This document shows positions 9,840-18,559 of a stretch of DNA of 64,000 nucleotides, piece after piece (position 1 is the first letter of the stretch; each line of letters starts with the position of its first letter). A program made the translations under genes and the position numbers. Under the pieces are notes generated by a model. That model worked only from the letters and a program-made list of their open reading frames with translations, was not told the DNA's origin and searched no databases. The DNA is from CAMAVH01 sp046297835 (lineage in GTDB: Bacteria > Pseudomonadota > Alphaproteobacteria > SMXQ01): positions 310,001 through 374,000 of the forward strand of contig JBKBHI010000001.1 in the NCBI GenBank assembly GCA_046297835.1. The letters run 5' to 3'.

Positions 9840-11660
9840 GTGAGAGCGATCCGTCTGTCTTTCGCGGGATTTGTAGCCGGCTGCGTTGTTGCGTTGGCGT
9901 GCGGCCTTTTCGCGCGCCAGAGCTTGGCGCAGGACCGTCCGGCAGGAGCGCAGACGCAGGGCTTGGCTTACGAGACGCGGTTGATCGGCGTCGACGGCGA
10001 TTTGCGCGGCCGCCTGGAGGAGACGCTCGCGCTTTTTCGCCTTCGCGATCGTCCGCTCAGCGGCGTCGTCGTCTTGCGCATGCGGCTGGAGGCCGACCTC
10101 GATCTGGCCGAATCGCTGATGCGCAGCGAGGGATATTACGGCTATCGCATCGACCACCGGCTCGACGCCGAATCGCGTCCGGCTACGGTCGAGATCGAGA
10201 TCGCGCTGGGGCCGGCCTATCGCCTATCGGTTTACGATATCGCTTATCTCGACGGCCCGCCGGAAGGCGGACCGCCGCCGACGCTGGCGGAGATCGGCAT
10301 CGTTTCGAACGCGCCGGCGCGCGCGGCGGACATCGTCGAGGCGCAAGGCGCGTTGCTGCGCGCGCTCGGCGAGCGCGGCTATCCCTATGCCGAGGCGGGA
10401 GAGCGCCGCGTGCTCGTCGATCACGACGCGCAAGAGGTGCGCGTCTCGCTGGAGGTGCGCAAAGGTCCGATCGTCACCATCGGCGCTCTTTCCGTCAGCG
10501 GCCAGGAACGAGTCGACGGCAACTACATCCGGCTGCTGGCAGACCTTAAGGAAGGCGACCTGTTCAGTTTCGGCGCCATCGACGGCGCGCGTCGCCGGCT
10601 GTTTTCCAGCGGCCTGTTCGACAGCGTCTCGATCGATTGGCCGCAAAGCGACCAGGGACAAGATCAAGTGCCGGTCGCCATCTCCGTGCGCGAGCGCGAC
10701 AGGCGCAGCATCGGCGGCGGCTTGTCCTATTCGACCACCGACGGCGCGGGCATCGAAGCGGGCTGGACTCACCGCAATCTTTTCGGCGCCGGGGAGCGGC
10801 TGGAACTGGGCGCCCGCCTTGCCGAACGCGAGCAATCTTTGTTCGCCGATCTGCTCAACCCCAATGTCGGACGCCTCGACCAGAATCTGACGGCGCGCGC
10901 CGAATACAAGCAGTCCGAACTGGAAGCTTTCGATCAGACCAGCGTGATCGGCGCTCTCGGCCTGCAACGCCGCTTGAGCGAACGTTGGCGCGCCTCTCTC
11001 TCGCTGTCCGCCGAAGCCACCGAGATCGAGGAGGAGAACAAACCGGCACAGCAATATCTGATCCTCAGTCTTCCCGGCCAATTGAACTACGACAACAGCG
11101 ACGATTTCTTCGATCCCAGCCGCGGCTATCGCTTGGCGTTCGACGCCGTGCCGTCGCAAGCGCTTGGCGATAGCCAGGCGCAATTCGTGCTCGGTTCGGT
11201 CGGCGGCTCGGTCTATCGCCAACTGCTGCCCGAAAAGCGGCTCGTGCTGGCCGGCCGCGCCCGCATCGCCAGCTTGGCCGGCGCATCGCTCGAAGACATT
11301 CCGGCATCGCGCCGCCTCTATGCCGGCGGCGGCGGCTCGGTGCGCGGCTACCAGCATCAGAAGGTGGGGCCGCTCGACGCGGATCGCGATCCGACCGGCG
11401 GGCGCTCGTCGCTCGAACTGGGATTTGAAGCGCGCTTCCGGCTGTTCGACGATTACGGCATCGTGCCTTTCATCGACGGCGGATCGGTATCGGAGACCGC
11501 GCTGCCGACCGGAGGCGACATGCAATGGGCGGCAGGCCTCGGGTTTCGCTACTACACGGCCGTCGGGCCTTTGCGCATCGACGTGGCGATGCCGCTCAAC
11601 CGCCGCCAGGGCGTCGATGACGCCTATGCCTTCTATATCAGCCTAGGGCAGTCCTTCTGA
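9840..11660 (+). CDS. tamA: Translocation and assembly module outer-membrane protein TamA
   Basis: Omp85-family outer-membrane protein, 606 aa, that works with TamB in inserting certain outer-membrane proteins or moving lipids across the envelope. It has a signal peptide (to about residue 31, SLAQ|DRP), POTRA-type repeats in the first 270 residues, and a C-terminal 16-strand barrel with the diagnostic VRGY motif near residue 502 and the terminal Phe (YISLGQSF). The start is a GTG at 9840. Its stop overlaps the tamB start (TGATG), the usual tamA-tamB arrangement in proteobacteria. Confidence 0.94.
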   Translation: MRAIRLSFAGFVAGCVVALACGLFARQSLAQDRPAGAQTQGLAYETRLIGVDGDLRGRLEETLALFRLRDRPLSGVVVLRMRLEADLDLAESLMRSEGYYGYRIDHRLDAESRPATVEIEIALGPAYRLSVYDIAYLDGPPEGGPPPTLAEIGIVSNAPARAADIVEAQGALLRALGERGYPYAEAGERRVLVDHDAQEVRVSLEVRKGPIVTIGALSVSGQERVDGNYIRLLADLKEGDLFSFGAIDGARRRLFSSGLFDSVSIDWPQSDQGQDQVPVAISVRERDRRSIGGGLSYSTTDGAGIEAGWTHRNLFGAGERLELGARLAEREQSLFADLLNPNVGRLDQNLTARAEYKQSELEAFDQTSVIGALGLQRRLSERWRASLSLSAEATEIEEENKPAQQYLILSLPGQLNYDNSDDFFDPSRGYRLAFDAVPSQALGDSQAQFVLGSVGGSVYRQLLPEKRLVLAGRARIASLAGASLEDIPASRRLYAGGGGSVRGYQHQKVGPLDADRDPTGGRSSLELGFEARFRLFDDYGIVPFIDGGSVSETALPTGGDMQWAAGLGFRYYTAVGPLRIDVAMPLNRRQGVDDAYAFYISLGQSF

Positions 11661-14600
11661 TGCGCCGGCCCTATCGTATCGCTCTGTTGTCCGTCGGCGC
11701 TTTCTTCGCGGCGATCCTGCTGGCGGCCGGCGCGGCGCTCGTGTGGCTCGGCACGACGTCGGGCCGCGACGCCGTGCTTGCCGCCGCGCTGCGCGCCGCC
11801 CAAGCGAGCGGGCTGCAAGTGACTTTGACGGATGTGGACGGCGGCCTGCTCGACCGCATGAGCATCGGCGAGATCGCGATAGCTGACGGGTCGGGGCGCT
11901 GGCTTGCGGCGAAGCAGGTGCGGCTGGCATGGCGGCCTTCGCGCCTGCTGACGGCGAAGCTGCATATCGTCGAGCTGGCGGCCGATGAGATGACGCTGTC
12001 GCGTCTGCCGCAAATGGCCGCGCCCGATCCGGACGATTCTGCCGGCGGCTTTGGCGCGCCGCCCATCGCCGTCGCCCTCGATCGGCTGCATATCGGCCGC
12101 CTCGACATCGACGAATCGGTCATCGGGTTGTCGGCGCGTCTCGGCCTCACGGCGGGCGCGGCCTTCGAGCGCGGCGCGGCGTCCATGACGGCGGACGTTC
12201 AACGTTTCGACGCGCGGGGCAGCATCGTCGCCGCTGCGGCTTACGATGTCGCGCAGGATCGCTTGACGCTCGATCTGCGCGCCGAGGAGCCCGGCGGCGG
12301 GCTGGTCGCGCGCATCCTGGCGTTGCCCGGCGCGCCCGCCCTGCGCATGACGGCGTCCGGCGAAGGGCCGCTCTCGGCGTGGCGCGGCCGGTTCGAGGCG
12401 GCGCTCGACGGGCGCGAATGGATCGCGCTTGATGGCGCGGTCGATCGCGCCAATGACGGCAAGGATGGCGCAAATGTCGCGACCATCGCCGGCCGCGTCG
12501 CGACCGCGCCGTTGGCCGGACTGCTGCCCGACCCGGCCATGGCGGCGCTTGGCGATACGGTCGCCATCGATGCCCGCGCGCTCTTCGCGCCGCGCCGCGC
12601 GCAATTGCAGGAGCTGCGGTTGGCGGGGGCTGCGGCGACGCTGACGGCGTCAGGAGAGCATCGCGCCGCTGACGGGGCTTGGCGCGCCGCTGCCGATCTG
12701 GCGATGACACCCGCCGCGCTGGCCGGCTTCGGCGTCACGGCGCATGGCGCTGAAGCGCATCTTGAGGCGAAAGGCGTCGGCATCGGCTGGGACGGGTCGC
12801 TGAGCCTGCGCGCGGATCGGCTGTCGGCGAGCGGCGCGATAGCCGAAGAGGCGACGGCGCACGCAGTCTTCGCCGGCCGTTCCGGCGTCATCGACGCGAC
12901 CCTGCGCCTCGACGGTCGCATCGCCGAACTGCCTGGCGGCGAAGGGTTGCCGGCTTTGATCGGGAATTTCGCCATCGACGCCCATGCGAAATTGCGCGGC
13001 GGAACTGTCGAGATCGAGAATGCGACGGCGAGCTTGGGCCCGCTGACGCTGACGGCCTCCGGCCGCTATGGCGATGCGGCGGTGCGCTCGGCCTTCGCGT
13101 TGCAGCTCAGCGACGCGGCGGCATTGTCGTCCGGCTTGGCTGCCGGCAGCCTTGGCGATGCGCGCCTGACGGGCGATTTACGCTACGACGACGGCGAGGG
13201 GCTGCGTGTCGAGAGCATGGCGCTCGACACGACGCTTGGCCGCATGGACGGCCATCTGCGCCTGTCGCCGGACTTTGCCGCATTGGACGCGGCTCTCGGC
13301 GGCGGCGATTTGAAGCTGGCCGATGCCGCGCGCGCGTTCGGCCTGCCGTTGTCGGGCGGGCTGCGCTTGAATATCGCCGTGACAGGCGCGACGGCGGATC
13401 CGCAGGCGCGCGTCGAGGCGGACCTGCGCCAGGGCCGCTTCGACGGCCAGGCCTTGCCGTCATTGGCGTTGCGCGGCGATGCGGCCTCGCTTGCCTCCGC
13501 GCCGCAAGGCCAAGCGAGCGTGACCGCGCGCCCGCCGCAGGGCGCGATCACGCTGCGCAGCCGCTTCGCCGTCGCCAACGAACGATTGACGTTGCGCGAT
13601 TTGCGCCTGGCCGGGCCAGGGGTGAGCGGGCAGGGCGATGTCGCGTTGCCGCTCGGCGAGGGCGCTGCCGAGGGGCGGATCGCGTTGCGAGCGGGCGATC
13701 TCGGGCCGCTGTTCGCCATCGCCGGCTTGGCAGGCGGCGGCGCGCTGGAGGCGACGGCGACGTTGGGCCGGAGCGGCGCCGAGCAGACATTGCGCGCCAC
13801 GATCGACGGGCGCGAGATCGCGCTGCGTCAGGACGGCGAGGCGTTGTTCGATGTCGCGCGAGTGCGCGGCAATGTCGCGTTGGGCAGAGGGCAAGCGTTC
13901 GATGTCGATCTATCGGCCGAGTCCGTGACGGCGGGCGGCGCGGCCCTCGATAGCGTGACGCTGGCGGCGCAGGGGAAGCTGTCGTCGTTGAACTACGATC
14001 TGTCGCTGCGCGCGGCGGCTTATGGCGATCTGTCGCTCGCTCTGGCCGGCGAGCTTGCGATGGCGGACGACGGCGCCCGCATCACTGTCGCGCGCGGCGG
14101 CGGCGAAGTGATCGGCAAGGGCTTCGCCATTCAACCCGGGGCGGCGGCGCGCATCGCGCCCGACGACCTCCGCTTGTCCGGTCTGCGTATCGCCGGCGAC
14201 GGGCTCGGCGCGTTGAATGCCGATTTCGCGGCGGTGAAAGGCAAGCTGGACGGCGAGGCTTCGTTGCGCGGCCTCGATTTGGCCAGCCTGGAGGCATTGA
14301 CGCCGGGCGGGCTGCGCGGCGAGTTGGATTTCGCGCTGCGTCTGGCGGGCACAGAGGCGCGGCCGCTTGGCGAGGCGACGCTGACGATCGCGGGTTTGCG
14401 CTTGGCCGAGGCATCGGATGCGCCGCCCGCCGATCTCGACGGCCGCGTGACGCTGGACGACAGCGCCGCCGCAGCCCACGTGCGCATGACCGGCGTCGGC
14501 GGCGAGCCGTTGCGTCTTGACGGGCGTCTCGGCCGTTTGCCCAGCGGTCTCGGCTTTGCCGACGAATCGCCGCTCGCGGCGCAGTTCGCCTGGCGCGGCG

Positions 14601-15886
14601 ACGTGGCCGTCATCGCTGGCTTTTTGTCGCTCGTCGGCCAGCACGTCGCCGGCGACGTCACGGCCGATCTGTCGGCGACCGGCACGTTGGGCGCGCCTGT
14701 CGCGCGCGGATCGCTCGCGCTCGCCGACGGCCTGATCGAGGATTACGACACCGGCTTGTCGTTGCGCTTCGATCGGGTGGAGCTGGCGGGTGAGGGCCGC
14801 GACATCGAGCTGCGGCCGTTCACGGCGCGCGATGCCCAGGGCGGGACCATCGCCGGCGAAGGCCGCATCACCTTGGAGGGCGCGTTTCCCTTCGCCGCGC
14901 GGCTTGATCTGGCGCGCGCGAATCTGCTGGAGCGCGACGACGTCAAAGCCGGCATCTCCGGCCGCCTCTCGGCAGAGGGCACGATGCGCGACGCGCGCAT
15001 TAGCGGCGCGCTGACGAGCGACAGCGTGGAGATCGACATCGGCGTCGGGCTGCCGCCGGAGGTGACGACCGTCGAGGTGATCGAGATCGGCGGCGATCGT
15101 CCGTCGCTGGTCGCGGATTCGCGCCGCGGCGCGGAGAATGACGCGCAGCCCCCGTCGCGCGGCGCGGGCACGACCGTCGCGCTCGATGTCACGCTCGATC
15201 TGCCGGGGCAGGTGTTCGTGCGCGGGCGCGGCCTGGACTCCGAATGGTCCGGACGCATCGCGGTCGCGGGCACGGCGGCTGCGCCGCGCGTCACGGGGCA
15301 ATTGCAATCGCGGCGCGGCACCTTCGACATCGTCGGCAAGCTGTTCCGCCTGCAGAGCGGCACGGTCGAGCTGGCACCGGCGGCGAGCGGCGACACCGAC
15401 ATCTCGCTGAACGTGTCGGCGCTGCATCAGGCCAGCAGCTTTCAGGCGATCGTCACCGTCAGCGGCTCGCCGGCCAGCCCATCGCTCGCCTTGAGCTCCG
15501 TCCCGGCTTACCCGCAGGACGAAATCCTCTCGCGCCTTTTGTTCAACAAAAGTCGGGGAGCCTTGTCGGCGCTGGAGGCGCTGCAACTCGCCCAGGGGCT
15601 GCGCAGCTTGACCGGCGGCGGCGGTCCGGACCCGATCGCGGCGTTGCGCCGTGCCACCGGCGTGGACGTTTTGCGGGTCGATGCGGGAGAGGCGAGCCAA
15701 GGGCCATCCCTCGAAGCCGGCAAGTATCTGTCGGACGACATCTATGTCGGCGTGCGCCAGGGCGCGACGCCGGGCAGCAGCGCGGTCGGCGTCGAGCTCG
15801 ACTTGACCGACCGTCTGAAGCTGCGCAACGAGACGCGCCAGGACGGCGGCAGCAGCGTCGGCCTCAAATATCAGTTCGACTACTGA
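11660..15886 (+). CDS. tamB: Translocation and assembly module inner-membrane protein TamB
   Basis: Large periplasm-spanning partner of TamA, 1408 aa. An uncleaved signal anchor lies near residues 7-32 (ALLSVGAFFAAILLAAGAAL), followed by a very long beta-rich repetitive region (AsmA/TamB-like) rich in Ala, Gly, Leu and Asp, and the conserved C-terminal TamB (DUF490) domain with GQVFVRGRGLDSEWSG, GTFDIVGKLF and a final aromatic residue (KYQFDY). Its length is normal for alphaproteobacterial TamB. It starts one base inside the tamA stop, so the two are translated together. Confidence 0.95.
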   Translation: MRRPYRIALLSVGAFFAAILLAAGAALVWLGTTSGRDAVLAAALRAAQASGLQVTLTDVDGGLLDRMSIGEIAIADGSGRWLAAKQVRLAWRPSRLLTAKLHIVELAADEMTLSRLPQMAAPDPDDSAGGFGAPPIAVALDRLHIGRLDIDESVIGLSARLGLTAGAAFERGAASMTADVQRFDARGSIVAAAAYDVAQDRLTLDLRAEEPGGGLVARILALPGAPALRMTASGEGPLSAWRGRFEAALDGREWIALDGAVDRANDGKDGANVATIAGRVATAPLAGLLPDPAMAALGDTVAIDARALFAPRRAQLQELRLAGAAATLTASGEHRAADGAWRAAADLAMTPAALAGFGVTAHGAEAHLEAKGVGIGWDGSLSLRADRLSASGAIAEEATAHAVFAGRSGVIDATLRLDGRIAELPGGEGLPALIGNFAIDAHAKLRGGTVEIENATASLGPLTLTASGRYGDAAVRSAFALQLSDAAALSSGLAAGSLGDARLTGDLRYDDGEGLRVESMALDTTLGRMDGHLRLSPDFAALDAALGGGDLKLADAARAFGLPLSGGLRLNIAVTGATADPQARVEADLRQGRFDGQALPSLALRGDAASLASAPQGQASVTARPPQGAITLRSRFAVANERLTLRDLRLAGPGVSGQGDVALPLGEGAAEGRIALRAGDLGPLFAIAGLAGGGALEATATLGRSGAEQTLRATIDGREIALRQDGEALFDVARVRGNVALGRGQAFDVDLSAESVTAGGAALDSVTLAAQGKLSSLNYDLSLRAAAYGDLSLALAGELAMADDGARITVARGGGEVIGKGFAIQPGAAARIAPDDLRLSGLRIAGDGLGALNADFAAVKGKLDGEASLRGLDLASLEALTPGGLRGELDFALRLAGTEARPLGEATLTIAGLRLAEASDAPPADLDGRVTLDDSAAAAHVRMTGVGGEPLRLDGRLGRLPSGLGFADESPLAAQFAWRGDVAVIAGFLSLVGQHVAGDVTADLSATGTLGAPVARGSLALADGLIEDYDTGLSLRFDRVELAGEGRDIELRPFTARDAQGGTIAGEGRITLEGAFPFAARLDLARANLLERDDVKAGISGRLSAEGTMRDARISGALTSDSVEIDIGVGLPPEVTTVEVIEIGGDRPSLVADSRRGAENDAQPPSRGAGTTVALDVTLDLPGQVFVRGRGLDSEWSGRIAVAGTAAAPRVTGQLQSRRGTFDIVGKLFRLQSGTVELAPAASGDTDISLNVSALHQASSFQAIVTVSGSPASPSLALSSVPAYPQDEILSRLLFNKSRGALSALEALQLAQGLRSLTGGGGPDPIAALRRATGVDVLRVDAGEASQGPSLEAGKYLSDDIYVGVRQGATPGSSAVGVELDLTDRLKLRNETRQDGGSSVGLKYQFDY

Positions 15887-15937
15887 GGCGGCCTGTGGGA
15901 TGACTGGCGACCCTCGCAATTTTTCGCCCGTTTAGCC

Positions 15938-16978
15938 ATGTCGATCCCCGCTTCGGCGTCGCATCCTGCAGCCTTCGGCCCCGGCGGCTTCGCCATCGGC
16001 GGCGTCGCGATTCCCGGCCGCGTCCTGACCGCGCCGATGACCGGCGTGTCGGACCTGCCGTTCCGCCGCGCCGCCACGCGCCTCGGCGCGGCCTATGTCG
16101 CGACGGAAATGGTCGCCTGCGACATGTTCGCGCGCGGCCGGCCCGACGTGGTGCGCCGCGCCGCCGTCGGCGAGGGTCTGCCGCTCATGGTCATCCAGCT
16201 CGTCGGCCGCGAGGCGCAATGGCTCGCCAAAGGCGCGGCGCTGGCCGAGGCGGCCGGAGCCGACATCATCGACATCAACATGGGCTGCCCGGCCAAGGAA
16301 GTGACGGGGGCGCTGTCGGGCTCGGCCCTGATGCGCGATCTCGATCAGGCCGAGCGGCTGATCGCCGCCGCCGTCGCGGCGACGACGCGGCCGGTCACCT
16401 TGAAGATGCGCCTCGGCTGGGACGATTCGTCGCGCAACGCGCCGGAGCTGGCGGCGCGCGCCGAGCGCGTCGGCGTGCGGGCGATCACCGTGCACGGGCG
16501 CACGCGCCAGCAGTTTTATAAAGGCGTCGCCGATTGGCGCGCCGTCGCGCCGGTCAAGCAGGCGGTAAAGATTCCGGTGATCGTCAACGGCGACGTCGTC
16601 GACGCGGCGAGCGCGCGCGACGCCCTGGCGCAGTCCGGCGCGGACGCGGCGATGATCGGGCGCGGCGCCTATGGCCGGCCGTGGATCGCCGCCGCCATCG
16701 ACCGGGCTTTGGCCGCGGGCGGCGCGGCGGACGAGCCGAACATGGCGGCGCGGCTCGAGATCGCGCTCGCCCATCTCGCCGACAGCGTCGGCTTTTACGG
16801 CGACGAGCATGGGCTCAAGATTTTCCGCAAGCATCTCGGCTGGTATGTCGAGTGCGCGCCCTTCGCCGACGCGGAGGCGCGTCGCGCCGCCAAATCGCGG
16901 CTGTGCCGGCTGGCGAGCGCGCGCGAGGTCGAAGCGGCGCTCGTCGCCCTGTGGCGCGAGCCGGCTGTCGCGGCGTAA
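15938..16978 (+). CDS. dusB: tRNA-dihydrouridine synthase (DusB/NifR3)
   Basis: Flavoenzyme of 346 aa that reduces specific uridines in the D-loop of tRNA using NADPH. The sequence shows the FMN-binding TIM-barrel start LTAPMTGVSDLPFRR, the catalytic motif DINMGCPAKEV with Cys117, KMRLGWDDSSRNAPELA, ITVHGRTRQQFYKG, VIVNGDV and the phosphate-binding MIGRGAYGRPW. In many alphaproteobacteria this gene (nifR3) heads the ntrBC operon; here it is followed instead by a 452-base gap and a tctC gene, so any ntrBC genes must be elsewhere. Confidence 0.95.
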   Translation: MSIPASASHPAAFGPGGFAIGGVAIPGRVLTAPMTGVSDLPFRRAATRLGAAYVATEMVACDMFARGRPDVVRRAAVGEGLPLMVIQLVGREAQWLAKGAALAEAAGADIIDINMGCPAKEVTGALSGSALMRDLDQAERLIAAAVAATTRPVTLKMRLGWDDSSRNAPELAARAERVGVRAITVHGRTRQQFYKGVADWRAVAPVKQAVKIPVIVNGDVVDAASARDALAQSGADAAMIGRGAYGRPWIAAAIDRALAAGGAADEPNMAARLEIALAHLADSVGFYGDEHGLKIFRKHLGWYVECAPFADAEARRAAKSRLCRLASAREVEAALVALWREPAVAA

Positions 16979-17430
16979 GCGCCGCATCTCCGCCTATTTC
17001 ATTTTATGGCGGCCGATGAAACGGTCCGATGAGCGGTCCGCGCGTTTCGCGCCGCGCCGCCGTTTTGCGCATCCCTTTGTGCGGCTGCACCAATTTCCGC
17101 CAATCGTTCAAATAATAGGAACTTGTGTTGATTTTTGAACGCGAGGGCGTTTGACTGTTCCCGGGGCCCAAACAAGCCGCAGATGTGCGGCGACGCGTTC
17201 GCGCGTTGCCGTCGTTCTCGGCGCGGCGGCGGGTGGCGAGCGCGGTTCTCGCTTTTCGCGTCGCGTCCGCGGTCGTGGCCCGGATGTTCGCGCGAATCGA
17301 AACGTGCGGTTCTCGGCGATTCACGATGGCGAAACGGACGGACGGCCCGGCAAGGGCTGGCACATGGCTTGCAAATTTCGCGTGTCGATAGTTTCGCCGC
17401 GTTCGTTTTCACCGAGCCTAAGGACTTCCC
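16979..17430. promoter_or_regulatory. Regulatory gap upstream of the first tctC gene
   Basis: This 452-base non-coding stretch follows dusB. It holds a -24/-12 promoter at 17358-17373 (separate entry) and, about 240 bases upstream of the predicted start, a perfect dyad CGTTCAAA (17105-17112) / TTTGAACG (17134-17141) around 21 AT-richer bases. That dyad is a candidate distal activator site, where sigma-54 activators usually bind. I see no convincing open frame of its own here. Confidence 0.5.
17358..17373 (+). promoter_or_regulatory. Sigma-54 (-24/-12) promoter of the first tctC gene
   Basis: TGGCACATGGCTTGCA matches the consensus TGGCACG-N4-TTGCW with one change (A for G at position 7). The invariant GG (17359-17360) and GC (17371-17372) are exactly ten bases apart. 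The predicted start is near 17384, giving a 47-base leader to the tctC ATG at 17431. Confidence 0.7.
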
Positions 17431-18456
17431 ATGAAACGCATTATCCGTCGCGCCGCACCCCATCTCCTCGGCCTCGCCGCCGCGGCCCTGTTCGCCGTGC
17501 CGGCGAGCGCGCAAAGCGCCGCCGAGTTTTACAAAGGCAAGACGCTCAACATCGTCGTCGGCACCAGCCCGGGCGGCGGCTACGACACCTATAGCCGCGC
17601 CTTGGCGCGCCATCTCGTGCCGCACGTTCCTGGCCTAAGCAACATCATCGTGCGCAACATGCCGGGCGCCGGCAGCTTGACCGCCGTGCTCCATCTCGAC
17701 GCCACGGCCGAGAAGGACGGCACCGTGATGACCGCCTTCAACAGCGGCCTGTTCAACGATTCGATCGGCGCCGGCGACAAGGCGAAAACGAAATTCACCG
17801 ACTATGCCTTCATCGGCAGCATCACCAGCGATTTCCGCGTCTGCTACAGCTGGGGCGGCAAGAACATCAAGACCTGGGACAATTTCGCCCAGCGCAAGGA
17901 AATCGTGTTCGGCGCCACCGGCATCAACTCGAACTCCTATAATGGCGGGGCGATGATCAAGAACATCTTCGGCCTGCCGGTCAAGATCATCCACGCCTAT
18001 CCGGGCAACGCCGAAGTGTTCCTCGCGGTCGAGCGCGGCGAGCTGGACGGCTCGTGCCTGTCGTGGACCTCGCTGCCTGACGACTGGATCACCAACAAGA
18101 AGATCGACGTCCTGGTGCGCCTCGGTACCGCCACCCGCCCCGGCATTCCGGACGGCACGCCGTTCATTGGCGATCTCGCCAAGACCCAGCAGCAAAAGGA
18201 CGTCATCGACGTGCTGCTGGCGTCGGGCGAATTGGGCCGTCCCTACATCATGTCGAAGGATGTGCCGGCCGATCGCGTGGCGGCGATGCGTGCCGGCTTC
18301 ATGGCGACGATGAAGGACGCGGCGTTCCTCGCCGAAGCGAAGAAGCTCGGCCTCGAGGTCGATCCGACCGACGGCGCGACGGCGCAGAATGTCGTCGCCA
18401 AGCTCTACACCTTCCCGCCGGAGACGGTGGCGAAGGCGCAAGAAGCGCTGAAGTAA
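17431..18456 (+). CDS. TctC/Bug-type periplasmic substrate-binding protein
   Basis: Periplasmic binding protein (341 aa) of the tripartite tricarboxylate transporter family. It has a Sec signal peptide (APHLLGLAAAALFAVPASA|QS) and the family start FYKGKTLNIVVGTSPGGGYD, in which the GGGYD loop binds a ligand carboxylate, then RNMPGAGSLTAVLHL. No TctA or TctB membrane subunits are encoded in the window, so it is an orphan receptor; such orphans sometimes act in sensing. It is followed by an M20-family gene 103 bases downstream and preceded by a sigma-54 promoter. It resembles the second TctC protein at 59611-60645 along its length (both share SPGGGYDT, MPGAGSL/MTGAGSL and DLGRP/ELGRP stretches). 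Confidence 0.9.
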   Translation: MKRIIRRAAPHLLGLAAAALFAVPASAQSAAEFYKGKTLNIVVGTSPGGGYDTYSRALARHLVPHVPGLSNIIVRNMPGAGSLTAVLHLDATAEKDGTVMTAFNSGLFNDSIGAGDKAKTKFTDYAFIGSITSDFRVCYSWGGKNIKTWDNFAQRKEIVFGATGINSNSYNGGAMIKNIFGLPVKIIHAYPGNAEVFLAVERGELDGSCLSWTSLPDDWITNKKIDVLVRLGTATRPGIPDGTPFIGDLAKTQQQKDVIDVLLASGELGRPYIMSKDVPADRVAAMRAGFMATMKDAAFLAEAKKLGLEVDPTDGATAQNVVAKLYTFPPETVAKAQEALK

Positions 18457-18473
18457 CATCGAGCGTTCGTCGG

Positions 18474-18499
18474 CGGGGCGCGGCCGAGGCCGCGTCCCG
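18474..18499. other. GC-rich intergenic hairpin between tctC and the M20 gene
   Basis: CGGGGCGCGGC (18474-18484), loop CGAG, GCCGCGTCCCG (18489-18499): 11-base arms with one wobble pair. There is no T-run, so it is more likely a message-stabilising or partial attenuating structure between two co-transcribed genes than a full terminator. Confidence 0.45.
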
Positions 18500-18559
18500 C
18501 GCGGCGCATAACAGCCGCCGAAGCGGCGATCATCGTGACTCTTGGAGAGGTTCCCCCAC

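Noticed and set aside
13910..15919. A 669-codon minus-strand open frame opposite tamB.
   Set aside because: It has antisense composition (Arg, Ala, Asp, Gln rich) with no domain; the plus strand has the complete TamB domain order.
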